This document shows positions 26,857 through 34,551 of a DNA stretch of 46,043 nt, one piece after another. Source of the DNA: Nitrospira sp. (GTDB taxonomy: Bacteria > Nitrospirota > Nitrospiria > SBBL01 > JAADHI01); NCBI GenBank assembly GCA_027020665.1, contig JALUVJ010000083.1, positions 1-46,043 of the forward strand, read 5' to 3'. The notes beneath the pieces were generated by a model. That model searched no databases. It saw only the letters and a program-made list of their open reading frames with translations, and had not been told where the DNA came from. Each line of letters starts with the position of its first letter. Positions within the stretch are counted from its first letter, which is position 1. Both the position numbers and the translations under genes were made by a program.

Positions 26857-28326
26857 ATGTCTGAAGCAAAACTAAGCTTGTTGTCGTTTAAGGGAAAAAT
26901 GAAAATCCTGCACATGACTTGGATTGCTTTTTTCCTGAGTTTTTATGTCTGGTTCAACCACGCGCCGCTCATGGCTTCAATCCGGGACACAATGGGATTG
27001 AGCGGCCAGCAAGTCAAAGTCATCCTCATCATGAACGTCGCCCTCACCATCCCCGCGCGTGTCATCATCGGGATGTTGGTCGACAAATACGGCCCGCGCC
27101 GCATGTATTCGGCGCTCCTCTTTATTTCCAGTTTTCTCTGTTTTGCGTTTGCAATGTCCAAGAACTTTGAACAACTCGCCATTACGCGTTTTTTATTGGG
27201 TTTTGCGGGAGCCGGCTTTGTCATCGGCATTCGCATGGTGAGCGAGTGGTTTCCGGCAAAAGAAGTGGGCTTAGCTGAAGGCATCTATGGCGGATGGGGA
27301 AATTTCGGCTCCGCGACCGCAGCCATGACCCTGCCTTTAATCATGTTGTTTTTTGGTGGAGACAATGCCTGGCGTTATGCTGCCGGCATGACAGGCATTT
27401 TATCACTTGTTTTTTCAGTCATTTATTTCTTCTCAGTCAGTGACACCCCCAAAGGCTCCACTTATTTTAAACCCAAAAAAAGCGGGGCGATGGAAATTAC
27501 AAGCCCGAAAGACTTTTTCTTTTACCTGCTCGTCAATGTGCCCATGTGTGCGGCCTTAGCTGTTTTGGCCTGGAAACTCGGACCCGCCAATCTCGGACTC
27601 TTAAGCGCAACACTCACCCATACCATCTATTTTGTTCTCACCGGGATCTATGCATTTCAAGCCCTGCGGATTTACCAAATCAACAAACATGTTTTTTTTG
27701 AAACGCTTCCGGAAATTGAGCAGTATAAATTTAAACAAGTCGCCATCATCAACCTGAGCTACTTCGTCACTTTTGGCTCAGAGCTTGCCGTGGTTTCAAT
27801 GCTTCCTCTCTTTTTTCTCGATACATTCGGCCTTTCTCAAACAACGGCCGGATTGCTGGCGGGAAGCTTTTCTTTCACCAACTTGTTTGCACGCCCCCTG
27901 GGCGGTCTTTTAAGTGACAAAGCCGGAAGAAAGCGCTCGCTTGTCTTTTTATTATCCGGGCTTTCCATCGGATATTTTTTGATGGGACAAATCAATGCGA
28001 GCTGGCCGCTCAGCATGGCCGTACTGCTTACATTTTCTTGTGCAATGCTGGTTACCTCCGGAAACGGCGCTGTTTTTGCCATGGTACCGCTTATCAAACG
28101 TCGCCTGACCGGACAAGTTGCGGGCATGGCGGGTGCCTACGGCAATGTCGGAGCAGTCTCTTTTTTGACGGTGCTTTCGTTTGTTTCTCCGCAACTTTTT
28201 TTCTTTGTGATCGCCACTGCCGCTATTTTGACCCTCTCCATCGTCTTATTCTTTTTTGAAGAACCCGCAGGTCACATGGCGGAGGTATTACCCGACGGCA
28301 CCGTGAAAATGATCGAAGTCACCTAG
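26857..28326 (+). CDS. narK: MFS nitrate/nitrite transporter (NarK/NasA type)
   Basis: This 489-residue membrane protein has about 12 hydrophobic segments. It carries the nitrate/nitrite porter signature GFVIGIRMVSEWFPAKEVGL followed by EGIYGGWGNFGSA, and the paired MFS arginine motifs IPARVIIGMLVDKYGPRR and FARPLGGLLSDKAGRKR. The start is put at 26857 (MSEAKLSLL) because the frame from 26749 adds 36 residues unlike the family. AGGAAG lies upstream at a rather long distance. A PP2C-kinase fusion follows on the same strand, the arrangement known for the assimilatory nasA region of Pseudomonas. No nitrate or nitrite reductase gene is in the window, so direction and role in assimilation or respiration stay open. 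Confidence 0.9.
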   Translation: MSEAKLSLLSFKGKMKILHMTWIAFFLSFYVWFNHAPLMASIRDTMGLSGQQVKVILIMNVALTIPARVIIGMLVDKYGPRRMYSALLFISSFLCFAFAMSKNFEQLAITRFLLGFAGAGFVIGIRMVSEWFPAKEVGLAEGIYGGWGNFGSATAAMTLPLIMLFFGGDNAWRYAAGMTGILSLVFSVIYFFSVSDTPKGSTYFKPKKSGAMEITSPKDFFFYLLVNVPMCAALAVLAWKLGPANLGLLSATLTHTIYFVLTGIYAFQALRIYQINKHVFFETLPEIEQYKFKQVAIINLSYFVTFGSELAVVSMLPLFFLDTFGLSQTTAGLLAGSFSFTNLFARPLGGLLSDKAGRKRSLVFLLSGLSIGYFLMGQINASWPLSMAVLLTFSCAMLVTSGNGAVFAMVPLIKRRLTGQVAGMAGAYGNVGAVSFLTVLSFVSPQLFFFVIATAAILTLSIVLFFFEEPAGHMAEVLPDGTVKMIEVT

Positions 28327-28430
28327 GCCGCCTCGACGGAAACCCCTCACAAACCTTGCGGCGCCGGGGCGATTTGATTATGATCGCGCTGGCGCTCTTC
28401 TTTAGGAGCACCCTTTTGGAAAAACGACAT

Positions 28431-30134
28431 ATGTCTGGAAAACTTGAAGTCAAAGCAGGGCAACGGAGCACTGCGGGCATTAAACCCGGTAACGACGACT
28501 CCTGCGGCATAAAAATCCCGGACGATGCCCTGAGGATGACAAAGGGCATCACCGCCGTCATCGCCGACGGCATGAGCGGCAGCGAGGGCGGAAAAGAAGC
28601 GGCCGAAGCCTGCGTGCTGGGCTTTTTATCCGATTATTACAGCACGCCCGAATCCTGGACGGTTAAAAACTCGGGGGCAAAGGTCTTGGGCGCACTCAAC
28701 CGATGGCTTTGTGCCCAAGGCCGACAAGAACATGATTCCAGAAAAGGCATGGTCACGACTTTTAGCGCGCTCATCATTAAATCCACCACCGCCCACCTTT
28801 TGCACGTCGGCGACACACGCATCTACAGATTCCGCGGAAAGGACCTGGAATGTCTGACGCGCGATCACCGGGTCGTCATCAGCAAAGAAAAACAATATCT
28901 TTCCCGTGCAATGGGCATTGATGTGGATTTACAAATCGACTACAAAAGCATGCCGATCGAAGAGGGTGATCTCTTTCTGCTCGTCACGGACGGCGTCCAT
29001 GAATACCTCAGCGCAGGAGCAATCAAAACCCGGCTCAAAAACATGGAAGATCCCGAAAAGACCGTGCGGGAAATCATTGAAGAAGCCGCCAAAAACGGAA
29101 GCCACGACAATCTGACTTGCCAGATAATCCTTATCGAAAAACTTCCCCTGCACAATAAAGAAGATTTGTATCAACGACTGACTGAATTGCCTTTTCCCCC
29201 ACCGCTCAGTGAAGGCATGGTGCTGGACGGCTACCGTATTGTGCGAGAACTTCATGCAAGCAAACAAACTCAGATTTACCTGGCCGTGGATACGGAAACA
29301 AAAGAAGAAGTCGTGCTCAAGACACCTTCTGTGAATTACGAAGACGACCCCGGATACATCGAACGCTTTATGCATGAAGAATGGGCCGGAAGACGCTTGA
29401 ATTCTCCGCATATTCTAAAAATCAAAGCCCTGACGCGAAGACGAAGCTGCCTTTATTTTGTAACCGAATATGTCAAGGGAGAAACCTTGCGGCAATGGAT
29501 GTGCGACCATCCCCACCCCACACTGATCGGCGTGCGAAAAATCATCAATCAGGTCGTCACCGGCCTCATGGCCTTTCATCAAAAAGAGGTCATTCACCGC
29601 GACCTGAAACCCGAAAATATCTTGATCGACAAACACGGCACTGTCAAAATCATTGATTTCGGCTCAAGCAAAATCGCGGGCATCGAAGAAATCAACGTGC
29701 CCTGGGAACGCGGCCAAATGCTCGGAACATTAAACTACACCGCGCCCGAATACCTTGCAGGCTCCGCAGGCACGGAACATGCCGACCTCTTTTCCCTGGG
29801 TGTGATTACTTACGAAATGCTTTGCGGCGCCCTTCCCTACAAAGAGGCCCTTAACCTCAAAAACCTCAACCGGATTTCCTACCAATCTGCAACAAAACAC
29901 AACCCGGAAATCCCCCTATGGCTTGATAAAACCCTGGAAAAAGCCGTTCACAAAAATCCCGGACAGCGATATACGGTACTCTCTGAATTTTTGTACGACC
30001 TCTCTCATCCCAATCCGGCCTTCTTGAGCAAGGACGTCCTGCCCCTGCTCGAAAGAGACCCCGTGACTTTCTGGAAAACTTTGGCGGTTTTTTTGATTGT
30101 GATCAACATTATTCTCTTGTATTTTGTTTCTTAG
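28431..30134 (+). CDS. PP2C phosphatase - Ser/Thr kinase fusion with C-terminal membrane anchor
   Basis: This 567-residue protein has a PP2C domain first (about residues 5-240): VIADGMSGSEGGKEA, HVGDTRIYRF, LLVTDGVHEYL and SHDNLTC supply the metal-binding Asp residues. A protein kinase domain follows (about 265-530) with VVLKTPS (ATP lysine), VIHRDLKPENILI (catalytic loop), IDFGSS (DFG) and YTAPEYLAG (APE). A single hydrophobic helix near the end (TLAVFLIVINIILLYFV) should anchor it in the membrane with both domains in the cytosol. Such bifunctional proteins occur next to nitrate transporters in proteobacteria; it may control the transporter or a nitrate regulator. The ATG at 28431 is chosen as it begins right before the PP2C fold. 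Confidence 0.92.
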   Translation: MSGKLEVKAGQRSTAGIKPGNDDSCGIKIPDDALRMTKGITAVIADGMSGSEGGKEAAEACVLGFLSDYYSTPESWTVKNSGAKVLGALNRWLCAQGRQEHDSRKGMVTTFSALIIKSTTAHLLHVGDTRIYRFRGKDLECLTRDHRVVISKEKQYLSRAMGIDVDLQIDYKSMPIEEGDLFLLVTDGVHEYLSAGAIKTRLKNMEDPEKTVREIIEEAAKNGSHDNLTCQIILIEKLPLHNKEDLYQRLTELPFPPPLSEGMVLDGYRIVRELHASKQTQIYLAVDTETKEEVVLKTPSVNYEDDPGYIERFMHEEWAGRRLNSPHILKIKALTRRRSCLYFVTEYVKGETLRQWMCDHPHPTLIGVRKIINQVVTGLMAFHQKEVIHRDLKPENILIDKHGTVKIIDFGSSKIAGIEEINVPWERGQMLGTLNYTAPEYLAGSAGTEHADLFSLGVITYEMLCGALPYKEALNLKNLNRISYQSATKHNPEIPLWLDKTLEKAVHKNPGQRYTVLSEFLYDLSHPNPAFLSKDVLPLLERDPVTFWKTLAVFLIVINIILLYFVS

Positions 30135-30264
30135 TGTCATGTCGATATTCAACGCTATCGCTTAATGCGGCGTCGTCTCGATTGAAGGCACAAAAGGAAG
30201 ATCAGAACAAAAATATGTTTTTCAAACCCTCCGCGAGCCGGTCATCTCAAGCGGCCTGCGTATT

Positions 30265-31704
30265 TTATCCTTCAAATTCCACTTCTTCAGCCACAATTAT
30301 ATTCGTACCCGAAAGGCTGCCTTTGACTTTAATCAAGTCCCCGACTTGGACTTGATTAAAGAAGACCGCCGAGAGAATGGGGGCACCGTCCCGGTTTTGA
30401 AAGACCGCATTCTCCGTTTTGACCGTCACCTCCAGGAGCGTAAGCTCAGGGTTGTTAATCGCATCCACCGGGGCCTGCAGCACAACTTCTTCTAATTCCT
30501 CCACACCTTCGATCTCGGTGGCGACCACAATACGATCGGCACCGCTGCCCGTCAGGTAACCGCTGATTTCCAGAGCGTCATTTTCTGAAATGTCTGAAAA
30601 GACAGAGAGGCCGTCCTTCATTTCGGTCGCCCCGTTAACACGCACCGGGATGCCCAGCACCGTGAAGGTTTGTGTGTCGGCATCTATGCTGCCGGGGTCG
30701 ACAGCCGCTTCGATCTCGATCTGTTCGCCGCGAAACTGGACTTTTTCCGCCACCAAAACACCATCGGCGATCTTGCCTTCCACCTCAAGACGGACATTGA
30801 GCGCGATGTCAAGGGGTGATCCGTCCTCAAAAATTGTGACGGCGCTTGTTGAAACAGCCTGTCCGCTAACTGAAAAGCCGGTCGGACTCGTAGCCGTTAC
30901 CAGGCCTTCGATTTCAACCTTCAGGTCATCTTCCGGGTCGAAAACCGCTTCTTTGTCGATCTGTGCGGCCTTTAAGACAGACCCGACCAAGGTGCCTTTC
31001 ACCTCCACAAAAAGGCCGTTCTTCAGATCATCCGACGTGATCCCGCTATAGTTGGTGTCGACACCAACGTCGACCTGCTGCGTGCCGATGAAAAAGGTTG
31101 AGGCATTCAAATTTTCAACCCTGCCTTTGAGCTCCACTATTGTAGCAGGGCCAAAGGGAATGTCATCCCGATATCTGATGTGCGTGGCCAGGATACGGCC
31201 GTCTAAAAATACCAAGCCGCTGACTTCCAGCATGTCATTATCCTCCAGCGTGATAAGCTCGACGGCATTGCCTGAGCTGTCTTGGATACGGGTATTGGCA
31301 TCAAGGATAATCGTGCGGCCCAGTACGGTGAGTGTGCTGTTTTGGGTGCCTATGTCGCCGGCCGGACCTTCAACTTCGGGCTCAAAGGTCACTTGAGCGG
31401 CTGTTTCGCCGTCTTCATCAACATCTACTGCGACGACCATGCCGATCGCAAGATCCTCCTGTTTGCCCGGATTATCATCCACAGTGAAGGAAGTGTCATC
31501 GGTCTTGAAGGTGACGCCATTGACAATTACACTGCCAAAACCCGTCACTGTGCCTTTACTGATGCCCGTTCCGCCGATGCCGCCGGAAACGCTCCCACCG
31601 CCCCCACCCGGAACGGAGAGGCTTTCGACTCCGTTACTGCCACAGGATGTGGATAAGAGGGCAATGAGCCCCATCGGGAGCAGAATTTTCATAAAATATT
31701 TCAT
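30265..31704 (-). CDS. DUF5666-repeat lipoprotein
   Basis: This 479-residue protein has a signal peptide ending in the lipobox LSTSC (Cys21), then a Gly-rich linker (VPGGGGGSVSGGIGGTGIS) and several copies of a beta-rich domain. GTVTGFGSVIVNGVTFKTDD and repeated patterns such as GMVVAVDVDEDGE, LEVSGLVFLDGRILATHI, VEVKGTLVGSVLKAAQI and IKVKGSLSGTNIIVAEEV identify DUF5666 repeats, an OB-like fold of unknown function. The AAGGAGA ribosome site is good and the ATG overlaps the DUF6502 stop as ATGA, so the pair is co-transcribed. DUF6502-DUF5666 pairs recur in proteobacteria. It probably sits on the outer membrane or faces the periplasm. Confidence 0.85.
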   Translation of the reverse strand: MKYFMKILLPMGLIALLSTSCGSNGVESLSVPGGGGGSVSGGIGGTGISKGTVTGFGSVIVNGVTFKTDDTSFTVDDNPGKQEDLAIGMVVAVDVDEDGETAAQVTFEPEVEGPAGDIGTQNSTLTVLGRTIILDANTRIQDSSGNAVELITLEDNDMLEVSGLVFLDGRILATHIRYRDDIPFGPATIVELKGRVENLNASTFFIGTQQVDVGVDTNYSGITSDDLKNGLFVEVKGTLVGSVLKAAQIDKEAVFDPEDDLKVEIEGLVTATSPTGFSVSGQAVSTSAVTIFEDGSPLDIALNVRLEVEGKIADGVLVAEKVQFRGEQIEIEAAVDPGSIDADTQTFTVLGIPVRVNGATEMKDGLSVFSDISENDALEISGYLTGSGADRIVVATEIEGVEELEEVVLQAPVDAINNPELTLLEVTVKTENAVFQNRDGAPILSAVFFNQVQVGDLIKVKGSLSGTNIIVAEEVEFEG

Positions 31705-32528
31705 GCCTTCTCTCCTTTGTCGAAATCTGCCTCAAAATAATAGATGCCGAGTCCGACCCTTTTCCGACCCGTGCCTTTAAGATCCGGGTTTGTATCCCGG
31801 TCGTGTCGGGCCAGCCATTGATCCAGTGTTTCCAAAAGATCTTGTCCCTGCTTTGCACTCAAGGTCCGCAGTTTTTCGACGAATTCTTCCGGAACATTGT
31901 CGTACTCCACTTTTCTCTGAAAAAACGGGCCGTTGTGCATGACAAGGTTATGATCAATGGTCGCGATGAGGTCCCGCACGTCGTTTCCTAAAATACCTAT
32001 TTTATCGCCTTCTTCCGTGCCCGGCAGATAGGCCCGCGTCAGCAGACGAATGCGCCCGTTTTCCAAACGCTCGACACAATTGACCCGAAGCAGTTCATCT
32101 AAAACGGCACGAACCGGCATGTCACCGCTGAAGTTTTTGACCAGTGTGCTGAAGCTCGCCCCCTCTCCTTCAAGCGGCAGATCGGCCGGTTGAGCAGAGG
32201 CATTTAAAAATTGTTGATGCCGCACCCATGCACTAATCACCCGGGCGCCCCGATGGTACCGCTCATTGACCGATTCATCATAGGGTTCGGTGAGCGTTTT
32301 GACGCGGTGCACTTCTTTACGATTGAGTCCGGTAATGACTGAAATCCTGGAATCGGTCTGTTTTTTACCCGCGATACCAAATTCTTTGCTTGCAACATCC
32401 ACATAAACCTTTTTCGCCAGATCCGCAAAAGCACCATAGGGGACGCCATTGCGAAGCAGAATGCGAACCAAAGGACGCAGTAATTTCACAACAGCAGCCT
32501 GAATTGTATTTTTAATTTTTTGCGCCAT
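31701..32528 (-). CDS. DUF6502 family protein
   Basis: This 275-residue protein (MAQKIKNTIQAAVVKLLRPL onward) fits the DUF6502 family: an N-terminal helical segment containing ILLRNGVPYGAFADLAKKVYV, then SRISVITGLNRKEVHRV, which looks like a helix-turn-helix, and a helical C-terminal half. The function is unknown; the helix-turn-helix-like piece makes a regulatory role plausible. The start is fixed by an unusual argument: a consensus promoter ends only a few bases before the ATG at 32528, and a TTG further up (32564) is itself part of the -35 box. The mRNA would then have almost no leader. It is followed by the DUF5666 lipoprotein gene with a 4-nt overlap. Confidence 0.82.
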   Translation of the reverse strand: MAQKIKNTIQAAVVKLLRPLVRILLRNGVPYGAFADLAKKVYVDVASKEFGIAGKKQTDSRISVITGLNRKEVHRVKTLTEPYDESVNERYHRGARVISAWVRHQQFLNASAQPADLPLEGEGASFSTLVKNFSGDMPVRAVLDELLRVNCVERLENGRIRLLTRAYLPGTEEGDKIGILGNDVRDLIATIDHNLVMHNGPFFQRKVEYDNVPEEFVEKLRTLSAKQGQDLLETLDQWLARHDRDTNPDLKGTGRKRVGLGIYYFEADFDKGEKA

Positions 32529-32530
32529 TA

Positions 32531-32548
32531 TTGGGATTATATTCCCAA
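32531..32548. promoter_or_regulatory. Palindrome over the -10 box of the DUF6502 promoter (operator 1)
   Basis: TTGGGATTATATTCCCAA has 6-bp arms around a 6-base centre and covers the -10 hexamer. A bound protein would block transcription. Two related sites lie upstream at 32613 and 32644. Confidence 0.6.
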
Positions 32549-32564
32549 GATCAACATATGTCAA
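32536..32564 (-). promoter_or_regulatory. Consensus sigma-70 promoter of the DUF6502-DUF5666 operon
   Basis: On the minus strand TTGACA (32564-32559) and TATAAT (32541-32536) are both perfect and separated by 17 bases. The predicted start falls at about 32528-32530, at or next to the ATG, so the message would be leaderless. Confidence 0.75.
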
Positions 32565-32612
32565 TAAAATTTTCTCTGAAACCGAGTTTGGGTTTGCCTG
32601 CTTTGGATGTCT

Positions 32613-32630
32613 TTAGGGCTATATTCCTAA
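32613..32630. promoter_or_regulatory. Related palindrome (operator 2)
   Basis: TTAGGGCTATATTCCTAA shares the TATATTCC core and end pattern of operator 1 and has 5-bp arms (TTAGG/CCTAA). It lies 82 bp further from the gene. Confidence 0.45.
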
Positions 32631-32643
32631 ATATTAACGGTCG

Positions 32644-32661
32644 TATAGGAATATTATCTGG
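32644..32661. promoter_or_regulatory. Degenerate third site
   Basis: TATAGGAATATTATCTGG, read on the other strand, contains ATATTCCTA as in operator 2. Only one half is well conserved. Confidence 0.3.
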
Positions 32662-32675
32662 ATAAATCGGAGCTC

Positions 32676-32722
32676 CTGAGGGACGCAGAAAATTTAACAC
32701 AGACTTAATCAGAAATTTTTTT
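32676..32722. repeat. Degenerate copy of the dispersed element
   Basis: CTGAGGGACGCAGAAAATTT at the left and GACTTAATCAGAAATTTTTTT at the right resemble the ends and core of the copies at 7288 and 9465. The TAA stop of the small minus-strand gene (complement of TTA 32705-32707) falls inside CTTAATCAG. Confidence 0.4.
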
Positions 32723-32929
32723 AATAAGCTCTTCCGGATCAACGGATTTCCCATCGATCCCTATCGCCCATTGCTTCTCTCCATCCTCCAAAATGATCCC
32801 TATCGGCATATATTCAACCGAAAGGGCGATCCCGTGAGGGCAACAATCGCCAGCGATGACAATCTGTTCGACGGGTAAGATGGAGATGCCGGATATCTCA
32901 AGGGCTTTACCCCGGCGGATGCGCTTCAT
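32705..32929 (-). CDS. Small conserved-context hypothetical protein
   Basis: This 74-residue protein starts MKRIRRGKALEISGISILPV and contains GDCCPHGIALSVEYMPIGII, then DGEKQWAIGIDGKSVDPEEL. I do not recognise the family. It has no signal peptide or membrane segment; the Cys-Cys-Pro-His stretch may bind metal. The ATG overlaps the DUF2953 stop as ATGA and it is the third gene of a coupled GerW-DUF2953 operon, which supports it being real. It could be a cytoplasmic partner of those two. Its stop lies in a repeat-like sequence. Confidence 0.65.
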   Translation of the reverse strand: MKRIRRGKALEISGISILPVEQIVIAGDCCPHGIALSVEYMPIGIILEDGEKQWAIGIDGKSVDPEELIKKISD

Positions 32930-33540
32930 TGTCGATATGCCTTATACGCTGCCTTTGCAGCACGAAAGGTTTCTAAGGAAAAAAGAAAGAACACAATGGC
33001 CTTGAGATAACGGATCGGCACCATGCATATTTTCATTTGCAGGTTTGATTCAACAACATATCGGTCAAATACGGGCGTCGCGACAAATTCGACCCTGGGT
33101 ACGGCATACAAAAAAGAGAAGCACGGCATAAGCAGACCGTAAACAAGGCCGGTATCTGCAGGATCGTCAAGCCCCAATAATAATCTTGCCCGGAGCTGCT
33201 TGATCCGGGTAATCGTTAAAACCGCATACAACAGTCTGAAGAAACGCCGGATAAATCCTTCACTGCAAAACAGGGCGAGCAATACCTCGAACCCCTTGTT
33301 ATCTGCCTTGACCGGCTTTCTCGAAGTTTGTTTAGAGGGTACTTGATGCCGCAGCTCATCCCCGGGTTCGTCTTCTTTTTTGCGCTTGGGTTGAAATCGA
33401 AGCAAACCGAACAGCCAGACAATCTGTGTACCGGACTTAAGTCCGGACCGGCTGTCATAGCTGTATTCAATTTCAATCGGTATAGAAAGCAGCATGAACA
33501 GGAATAGAAGAACACCGATCAGAACAAAGAACAAAATCAC
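32926..33540 (-). CDS. DUF2953 (YtfI-like) membrane protein
   Basis: This 204-residue protein has an N-terminal membrane helix (ILFFVLIGVLLFLFMLLSI), a strand region IEIEYSYDSRSG, a charged linker, and LLLGLDDPADTGLVYGLL, the DUF2953 core, with another hydrophobic segment near the end (YLKAIVFFLFSL). In spore-forming Firmicutes the DUF2953 protein YtfI is encoded next to YtfJ/GerW, and here the same pair occurs in a diderm genome. The start is GTG at 33540, 3 nt after the GerW stop. The ribosome site is weak. The function is unknown outside sporulation. Confidence 0.8.
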   Translation of the reverse strand: MILFFVLIGVLLFLFMLLSIPIEIEYSYDSRSGLKSGTQIVWLFGLLRFQPKRKKEDEPGDELRHQVPSKQTSRKPVKADNKGFEVLLALFCSEGFIRRFFRLLYAVLTITRIKQLRARLLLGLDDPADTGLVYGLLMPCFSFLYAVPRVEFVATPVFDRYVVESNLQMKICMVPIRYLKAIVFFLFSLETFRAAKAAYKAYRQ

Positions 33541-33543
33541 AAT

Positions 33544-33924
33544 TTAGTCGTCTGCTTTTTCCTTCTTTTTATTTTGAATCACCTTGCCGATCGTTTGCGC
33601 AACACTTTCGACTGTTGAGGACATCCCCCCTTTAATCGTTTCAACACGCACGCCGTTTTTATCAATAATGACCATTGCAACCGGTTTAACCCCTCCACCG
33701 CCTCCGGTTCCGGCACCGCCCCCTTCGCCTTCACTCTTGGTTTCACCCGAAGGGATCTTTCCTTTTCCGCTCCCCCCGCCCGCACCGAATCCGAATCCCA
33801 GACATACTAAGGGGATGAGGGTAACATCACCTACGGTCATCATATCGCCAACGACGGTTTTTGTGCTGAGGACCCGTTCAATCTCTTCCATTGATGCCTT
33901 TAATAATTTCTCTACGTTTTCCAT
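33544..33924 (-). CDS. GerW/YtfJ family protein
   Basis: This 126-residue protein begins MENVEKLLKASMEEIERVL and continues with VVGDMMTVGDVTLIPLVCLGF, a Gly/Ser-rich loop (FGFGAGGGSGKGK, GEGGGAGTGGGGG) and VKPVAMVIIDKNGVRVETI, the GerW/YtfJ pattern. In Bacillus the protein is needed for spore germination, but homologues occur in many non-sporulating bacteria with unknown role. The start at 33924 is set by a perfect GGAGGT ribosome site at 33931-33936, 6-7 nt upstream; an in-frame ATG at 33939 contains that site and is rejected. It leads the operon with DUF2953 and a small protein. Confidence 0.87.
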   Translation of the reverse strand: MENVEKLLKASMEEIERVLSTKTVVGDMMTVGDVTLIPLVCLGFGFGAGGGSGKGKIPSGETKSEGEGGGAGTGGGGGVKPVAMVIIDKNGVRVETIKGGMSSTVESVAQTIGKVIQNKKKEKADD

Positions 33925-33939
33925 GCTCCCGACCTCCAT

Positions 33940-34551
33940 TGCTTGATATTTACAGCAGGTTCTTACCTGAGGATTCTATTTCTGCACACCGTTCATGGGT
34001 TTCAAAGATTGCGTTAAAAGCCCCATTTTGGGGATTACCCATCAAGAGCCCTGATCAAGTCATGAATTGTTTTTCCAAGGCCAACACTCAAGCCAAACTT
34101 AAACAGCGCTTCCTTAAGTTCATGATAACGACTCGCCAACAGCAAAGGCAAGCGACCCAAAATCAGCGATTGATCTTGGGGTCAACAACCGCCAAGTCGC
34201 CTGAAAGACACGGCCTGCGGCAATTTTAGCGACTGATCACCTGTACAGTGAAGAACAAAATTGCCGGTAACGCAGTATAAGCACGCGAATCGGCGGTTTC
34301 AGATTCTGTAATTGGGAAATCTGGGAAGCAAATGCAACACGGCAGACGGCCGCTTATCGACTTAATGCCAGCATCACTTTATGCTTGATGCGATACGAGT
34401 ATTCGGAAGGCAGGAAAAGCGGTATTCAGGAGAGGACAAACGAAGCGCGGCAGTGCTTTTCATTGAGCGGAAGCCCGGCAACTGTTTTGTACCACCATCT
34501 TCTTCCGGATTAAAGCAGAAATCATTGAGAACAACCGTGATCGTCATTGAA
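33940..34551. other. Long spacer without a recognisable gene
   Basis: About 610 bp between the GerW gene and the end of the CopD gene. It holds the repeat element at 34045-34118 and a CCCCATTTTGGGG palindrome (34021-34033). The remaining 430 bp have only short open frames without recognisable domains; it may be a decayed gene but I cannot identify it. Promoters for the GerW operon should lie near its left end, but I see no good match. Confidence 0.45.
34045..34118. repeat. Copy of the dispersed element, inverted orientation
   Basis: Left end AGAGCCCTGATCAAGTCATG and right end ACTTAAACAGCGCTTCCTTAAG carry the family termini. CTGATCAAGTCATGAATTG is the near-exact complement of the right end of the copy at 7602-7763 (CAATTCATGACTTAATCAG). 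Confidence 0.6.

Noticed and set aside
34021-34033. CCCCATTTTGGGG hairpin as a terminator
   Set aside because: Short stem with no T-run on either side.
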